A DNA stretch of 8,717 nucleotides from Casimicrobiaceae bacterium (GTDB taxonomy: Bacteria; Pseudomonadota; Gammaproteobacteria; Burkholderiales; Casimicrobiaceae), in contig CATPAO010000388.1 in the NCBI GenBank assembly GCA_955652025.1, forward strand, positions 1 through 8,717, given 5' to 3'. Positions 6,044 through 8,717 of this stretch are shown here, piece after piece. Every line of letters starts with the position of its first letter. The first letter of the stretch is position 1. A program made the position numbers and the translations under genes. The notes under the pieces were generated by a model that did not search any database, was not told where the DNA came from, and saw only the letters and a program-made list of their open reading frames with translations.

Positions 6044-6523
6044 TCATATTGGCGTCACGGCGGCCTTGCGGACGCGACTCGCGAGCGTGCGAATGCCGTC
6101 GACCGAAAGCAGGCGTGCGACGCTTCGCTGCGCCTCTTCCCAGTAGGGCATCGCTGCGACGAATCGCGCGCGTCCGGCGGCGCTCAACGTCAGGAGCTTC
6201 TTGCGCCCGTCGCGATCGGCTCGCACGCTCACCCATCCCGCCTTGCGCAGCTTGGCGACTGTGCGGGATAGCGTCGTCGGATCGGTCAGGGTCACGTGTC
6301 CGAGCCGGCTCATTTCGACCGGCTCCGTCGCCAGGATCGCCCACATCAACGAGAGCTGCCCGGCGCGAAGATCAACCGGCTTGAGCGCGTCTTCGTAAAC
6401 CGCGCTGACGGCGCGGCCAATCATGCGGAGGTTGCCGTACGCGCACTCGCGGCCGCGCCCGGCGTAGCCGGCGAGCGCGGCATCGACGGACCGATGCGCG
6501 CGCGTTTTGATTGGAGGTGCCAT
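6044..6523 (-). CDS. MarR-family transcriptional regulator
   Basis: A 159-residue protein with the MarR layout: a helical dimerisation start (NLRMIGRAVSAVYEDALKP, 31-49), a winged helix (LRAGQLSLMWAILATEPVEM, then SRLGHVTLTDPTTLSRTVAK and LRKAGWVSVRADRDGRKK, ~52-110) and C-terminal dimerisation helices ending EEAQRSVARLLSVDGIRTL. MarR dimers usually repress a neighbouring gene and their own, releasing DNA on binding a small aromatic ligand or on oxidation. A single cysteine at 27, just before the first conserved helix, could act as an oxidation sensor but this is speculative. The ATG at 6521-6523 is the only ATG that fits the family length; a TTG further up adds 27 residues unlike the family. 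No ribosome binding site is visible. It sits between the two LytTR genes on the same strand, with an inverted repeat 27 bases upstream that fits autoregulation. Confidence 0.9.
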   Translation of the reverse strand: MAPPIKTRAHRSVDAALAGYAGRGRECAYGNLRMIGRAVSAVYEDALKPVDLRAGQLSLMWAILATEPVEMSRLGHVTLTDPTTLSRTVAKLRKAGWVSVRADRDGRKKLLTLSAAGRARFVAAMPYWEEAQRSVARLLSVDGIRTLASRVRKAAVTPI

Positions 6524-6549
6524 GCGACGGGTTTGTCGTCGATGAAATC

Positions 6550-6563
6550 CATGTATATGCAAG
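6550..6563. promoter_or_regulatory. Candidate MarR operator
   Basis: CATGTAT-ATGCAAG is an imperfect 14-base palindrome (five of seven positions pair) of the A/T-centred kind that MarR-family dimers bind. It stands out as A/T-rich in a G/C-rich gap and lies 27 bases before the MarR start codon. Promoter elements there are weak. Confidence 0.4.
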
Positions 6564-6631
6564 TATCTTCCCGACACGATAGCGCGACCCGGCGTCGCCG
6601 GCAAGCTGGCCGCTCCGATCCCGGAACGACG

Positions 6632-7048
6632 CTATGAGAGCAGGTCGAACCGGAGTTGAATCGGGCCGCGATAGCTCCGGCTCGACGTGATTTCGCTGCC
6701 GTCGTCCAGCGTTATCGAGAATTCGCCGTGCGCCCGCAGCGAGAGCTCGCGCACGCGCCGCATGTTGATGACGTGCGAACGGTGGATGCGAAGAAAGATG
6801 GTCGGATCGAGCAGGCCTGCAACGCGGGTGAGCGTGCGCCGCAACAGGTAGGTACGATCGGCCAAGACCCGCACATAGTTGTCGGCCGCTTCCAACCGCA
6901 GGATTTGCGCCACGGGGACGATCGCGACGCGGCCGATCGAGCGCACGGCAAGTCGCTCGACGTAGCGCGGTACCGCCGCGCTGTGACTCGGCTGCGGGCG
7001 GGGCGCCGCGGCATCCATCGACAAGAGGTCCGCCCAGCGATTGTCCAT
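6632..7048 (-). CDS. Stand-alone LytTR DNA-binding regulator (LytTR-2)
   Basis: A 138-residue protein; residues ~28-132 are a LytTR domain: RLAVRSIGRVAIVPVAQIL, then RLEAADNYVRVLAD (51-64), LDPTIFLRIHRSHVIN (80-95) and HGEFSITLDDGSEITSSRSY (108-127). There is no receiver, sensor or membrane part; the short N-terminus is Pro/Ala-rich. It is the paralogue of LytTR-1, sharing EA-DNYVR, FLR-HRSH, EITS-RSYR and PIQ blocks in the same spacing. The ATG at 7046-7048 was chosen because a good promoter (TTGACG - 17 - TATGTT) overlaps the alternative ATG at 7094-7096, leaving a leader of about 37 bases. There is no clear ribosome binding site at 7048, and ATG 7016-7018 is also possible. It is divergent from the TonB-dependent receptor gene 570 bases away and could regulate it, but no LytTR direct-repeat site is clear by eye. 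Confidence 0.88.
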   Translation of the reverse strand: MDNRWADLLSMDAAAPRPQPSHSAAVPRYVERLAVRSIGRVAIVPVAQILRLEAADNYVRVLADRTYLLRRTLTRVAGLLDPTIFLRIHRSHVINMRRVRELSLRAHGEFSITLDDGSEITSSRSYRGPIQLRFDLLS

Positions 7049-7091
7049 AGGGTCGGTGCGGGAACGGCGTCCATGCGCCCGGGTAACGAGC

Positions 7092-7120
7092 AACATACAA
7101 TTTACACGTTATGACGTCAA
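7092..7120 (-). promoter_or_regulatory. Sigma-70-type promoter for LytTR-2
   Basis: On the minus strand TTGACG (7115-7120, five of six to TTGACA) is followed after exactly 17 bases by TATGTT (7092-7097, four of six to TATAAT). The start of transcription would be near 7085, about 37 bases before the ATG at 7048. The surrounding region is A/T-rich compared with the genome. Confidence 0.55.
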
Positions 7121-7144
7121 GTCCGTGCCCTGTCACCGTCCTTG

Positions 7145-7163
7145 TCGGCGCTTCGCGCGCCGA
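7145..7163. repeat. Perfect hairpin TCGGCGC-TTCGC-GCGCCGA
   Basis: Seven paired bases around a five-base loop. The nearby GTCGGC (7144-7149) can pair instead with GCCGAC (7165-7170). The function is unknown; it lies upstream of the candidate small RNA and has no T run. Confidence 0.4.
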
Positions 7164-7240
7164 GGCCGACGATTCACCCCCGCGCTTAACCCGCTCGCCA
7201 ATCGTCGCGATCGATCGTCGATGCTTCGCTAGTCTTCGAA

Positions 7241-7354
7241 CACTCCGAAGTGGCGCGGGCACACCTTCGGCGGGGACCCCCAGTCGCCTCGAAGCGCGCC
7301 ACTCCGGTACCTTTCTCTCGAAGGCCCGCGGCGAACCGTCGTCGCGGGCCTTTT
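7241..7354 (+). ncRNA. Candidate structured small RNA of about 110 nt
   Basis: No protein gene fits here, but the plus strand holds a clear sRNA-like plan. A long stem pairs CCGAAGTGGCGCG (7245-7257) with CGCGCCACTCCGG (7295-7307), 12 of 13 positions. Inside it CTTCG (7265-7269) pairs with CGAAG (7290-7294), leaving GGCACAC (7258-7264) bulged. Next comes an unpaired pyrimidine-rich linker TACCTTTCTCTCG (7308-7320), which could pair with purine-rich ribosome binding sites, and then a terminator hairpin. GCTAGTCTT at 7228-7236 resembles a sigma-S -10 (KCTAYACTT), putting the 5' end near 7241. CGAAG at 7246-7250 can alternatively pair with CTTCG at 7234-7238. I do not recognise an RNA family. 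It could also be a leader or attenuator of the receptor gene downstream. Confidence 0.4.
7321..7354 (+). terminator. Rho-independent terminator
   Basis: AAGGCCCGCG pairs perfectly with CGCGGGCCTT around a 12-base loop, followed by two further T (TTTT in all). The minus strand lacks a comparable T run, so it acts on plus-strand transcripts; the only upstream candidate is the putative small RNA. Confidence 0.75.
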
Positions 7355-7618
7355 GCGTCGTGCGTTCGCGACACCCTTTCCGATGCGCGCGTCCGCCCCG
7401 GCGATCGAGATTCCGCACGCGCGTGTTTTCTGGACACGCAAATGTCACATCGCGACGACTCGCCACCGCAACAGCGCCGTTCACCCCCGCGAGTCATCCA
7501 TTTGCCAACCAGTCATTGCGGGGGCGCTTGGCGGGAACTTAGGCTTGGGCGTGTCGAAAAGGGATCGGCCCCAAAAGGGTCGAGAAATTCATTTGTCCAT
7601 GTTTGGGGGAATTACGCC
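7355..7618 (+). promoter_or_regulatory. Upstream region and leader of the TonB-dependent receptor gene
   Basis: These 264 bases carry no protein gene beyond a 7-codon micro-frame at the end. GCGTGT (7421-7426) and ACACGC (7434-7439) form a perfect six-base inverted repeat with a 7-base centre, an operator candidate. I could not find a convincing -35/-10 pair; the promoter may need an activator or another sigma factor. No Fur-box-like A/T palindrome is visible. Confidence 0.3.
7569..7610 (+). promoter_or_regulatory. Leader stem that can hide the receptor's ribosome binding site
   Basis: CCCCAAA (7569-7575) is fully complementary to TTTGGGG (7602-7608), and the latter contains most of the GGGGGA ribosome binding site (7605-7610) of the receptor gene. 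Folding would leave a 26-base A/T-rich loop and block translation. It may be a translational switch or a simple thermosensor-like stem, or chance. Confidence 0.35.
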
Positions 7619-7622
7619 ATGA
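7599..7622 (+). CDS. Seven-codon micro-ORF overlapping the receptor start (ATGA)
   Basis: ATG at 7599 opens a frame reading MFGGITP and stops with TGA at 7620-7622, overlapping the receptor start codon as ATGA. Such overlaps permit translational coupling. It has no visible ribosome binding site of its own and its body contains that of the receptor, so it may well not be translated. Confidence 0.15.
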   Translation: MFGGITP

Positions 7623-8717
7623 AACAAGCGCAAATGCCGCGCCGGCTGCTCGTCGCTACAGCCATTGCCGGTCTGTTCGCGGTGCCGGGTGCAGCGGTGC
7701 AGGCGGCCGACATCAAAGTCGACGTCACCGGGTCGAACATCAAGCGCGTCGAAGGCGAAGGCGCGTTGCCCGTGCAAACCATCGACCGCGCCGAAATACT
7801 GCGAACCGGCTCCACGAACGCGATGGAGCTTCTGAACCTGATCTCCGCAAATAACAGCCTGGGAAATATTTCGCTCCCCAACATCATCGGCGCGGCGACG
7901 TTCAGCAACCAGACGGCCTCGCTGCGCGGTCTCGGCGGCAGCTCGACGTTGGTCCTCGTCAACGGCAAGCGGCTCGGCACGTTCGCGGGCGGCGTCTCGG
8001 GTGCGGAAGGCGTGAACCTCGCCGCGATTCCTCTTGCGGCGATCGAGCGCGTCGAGGTGCTGAAGGACGGCGCCTCCGCCGTCTACGGCAGCGATGCGGT
8101 CGGTGGCGTGATCAACTTCATCATGCGCCAGGACTTCACCGGTGTCGACGCGACGGTATGGTACGGCGCGCCAACGCGTAGCGGCGGCGGCGATCAATAC
8201 CAGGTATTCGGGACGGTGGGTGGGGGCGACTTAAGCAAGGACAAGTGGAATGCCTTCCTCTCGGCCGACTACTCGGAGCAGAAGCCGCTGGACCAGAAAG
8301 ATCGCGACTTCTCGAAAACGAACTTCATTCCGTCGGCAGCGTCCTCGGTCGGCACGACGTCGGGCCAAACATTTCCGGGCTACGTCTACAATCCGGCCAC
8401 CGGCGCGGGTCTCGGCAATCCGAACTATCCGAACTGCGGTCCAACGAATATTTCTTTCCACGGCCGCTGCCGTTACGACCCGGCGTCGACCCCCGGTGTC
8501 GAATCGATACCCGACACCAAGCAGCTCAACCTCTTCGGCTCCGGGCGCTACCAGATCAATCCCGACTGGCAGGCCTACTTGACGGGGTTGTACTCGAAGC
8601 AGGAGACGCGATTCATCATCCAGCCGACGCCGCTCTCGGACCAGATCGTCACGACGGCGACGGCCAGCGGCAACTCGGAAATCATCCTGCAGCCGGATAC
8701 CCCGTTCTACCCGCACG
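7619..8717 (+). CDS. TonB-dependent outer-membrane receptor, 3' truncated
   Basis: The first 366 codons of a TonB-dependent receptor that runs off the window. A signal peptide (MKQAQMPRRL, core LVATAIAGLFAVPGAAV, cleavage near QAA-DI at 30) is followed directly by a short TonB-box-like DIKVDVTGSNIKR and the plug domain (~45-175): PVQTIDRAEI, SLRGLGGSSTLVLVNGKRL, then IPLAAIERVEVLKDG and ASAVYGSDAVGGVINFIMR. The barrel then begins (WYGAPTR, YQVFGTVGGG, WNAFLSADYSEQ). Cys273 and Cys284 may close a disulfide loop. There is no STN signalling domain, so it is not a FecA-type transducer. The ATG at 7619 has GGGGGA eight bases upstream. This N-terminal style is common in receptors of Xanthomonadales, Caulobacterales and Massilia-like bacteria, often for sugars, peptides or other nutrients; the substrate cannot be told. 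It is divergent from the LytTR/MarR cluster. Confidence 0.95.
   Translation, partial: MKQAQMPRRLLVATAIAGLFAVPGAAVQAADIKVDVTGSNIKRVEGEGALPVQTIDRAEILRTGSTNAMELLNLISANNSLGNISLPNIIGAATFSNQTASLRGLGGSSTLVLVNGKRLGTFAGGVSGAEGVNLAAIPLAAIERVEVLKDGASAVYGSDAVGGVINFIMRQDFTGVDATVWYGAPTRSGGGDQYQVFGTVGGGDLSKDKWNAFLSADYSEQKPLDQKDRDFSKTNFIPSAASSVGTTSGQTFPGYVYNPATGAGLGNPNYPNCGPTNISFHGRCRYDPASTPGVESIPDTKQLNLFGSGRYQINPDWQAYLTGLYSKQETRFIIQPTPLSDQIVTTATASGNSEIILQPDTPFYPH

Noticed and set aside
7241..7354. Cobalamin or other known riboswitch, or 4.5S/6S RNA
   Set aside because: GCGCCACT recalls part of the B12-box region, but the other conserved cobalamin elements are absent, and the 4.5S tetraloop region and 6S layout are not seen.
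7147..7354. CRISPR, transposon end or integration site
   Set aside because: The repeats here are single hairpins rather than spaced copies. No transposase, integrase, tRNA gene or target-site duplication is visible anywhere in the window.

Overview
The window is high-GC DNA with strong G/C preference at third codon positions. The gene content (MocR-type regulator, DctA transporter, RraA-like aldolase, CGNR zinc-finger protein, stand-alone LytTR regulators, MarR, and a TonB-dependent receptor of the type with a 'VTGSNI' N-terminus) points to a beta- or gammaproteobacterium. Burkholderiales or Xanthomonadales-like lineages are the best guess. Taxonomy is inferred from protein style only. I see no tRNA, rRNA, CRISPR array, insertion sequence or phage gene.

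Layout. (1) Bases 1-1323, plus strand: the 3' part of a MocR/PdxR-type regulator (GntR winged helix joined to an aminotransferase-like domain). Its PLP-anchoring lysine is replaced by asparagine. (2) Bases 1345-4074, minus strand: an apparent operon, read right to left, of an RraA-like (HMG aldolase family) protein, a secreted LprI+MliC-type putative lysozyme inhibitor, and the C4-dicarboxylate symporter DctA. It is followed by about 20 codons that look like the broken-off start of an SGNH/GDSL hydrolase. (3) Bases 4261-4959, plus strand: a CGNR zinc-finger (ABATE-domain) putative regulator, divergent from the operon and ending at a strong terminator at 4962-4983. (4) Bases 4987-5440: a poorly conserved-looking minus-strand open frame with a Ser/Pro or Gln-Phe repeat and signs of a frameshift. 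(5) Bases 5441-7048, minus strand: LytTR, MarR, LytTR. The two LytTR proteins are clear paralogues with no receiver domain. (6) Bases 7049-7618: a 570-base intergenic region with a good promoter for the second LytTR gene, a candidate small RNA of about 110 nt ending in a terminator, and a structured leader. (7) Bases 7619-8717, plus strand: the N-terminal 366 codons of a TonB-dependent outer-membrane receptor that runs off the window.

How they may work together. The minus-strand operon combines an oxo-acid aldolase-like enzyme, whose known relatives yield pyruvate or oxaloacetate, with a dicarboxylate importer, so small organic-acid use is a reasonable theme; the lysozyme inhibitor fits it poorly. 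The LytTR/MarR cluster lies divergent from the receptor, so control of the receptor by one of these regulators is plausible but unproven. The least explained parts are the candidate sRNA at 7241-7354, the receptor leader that can hide its own ribosome binding site, the catalytically altered MocR protein, the hydrolase remnant and the unassigned frame at 4987-5440. I found no convincing complete novel defence or mobile system.
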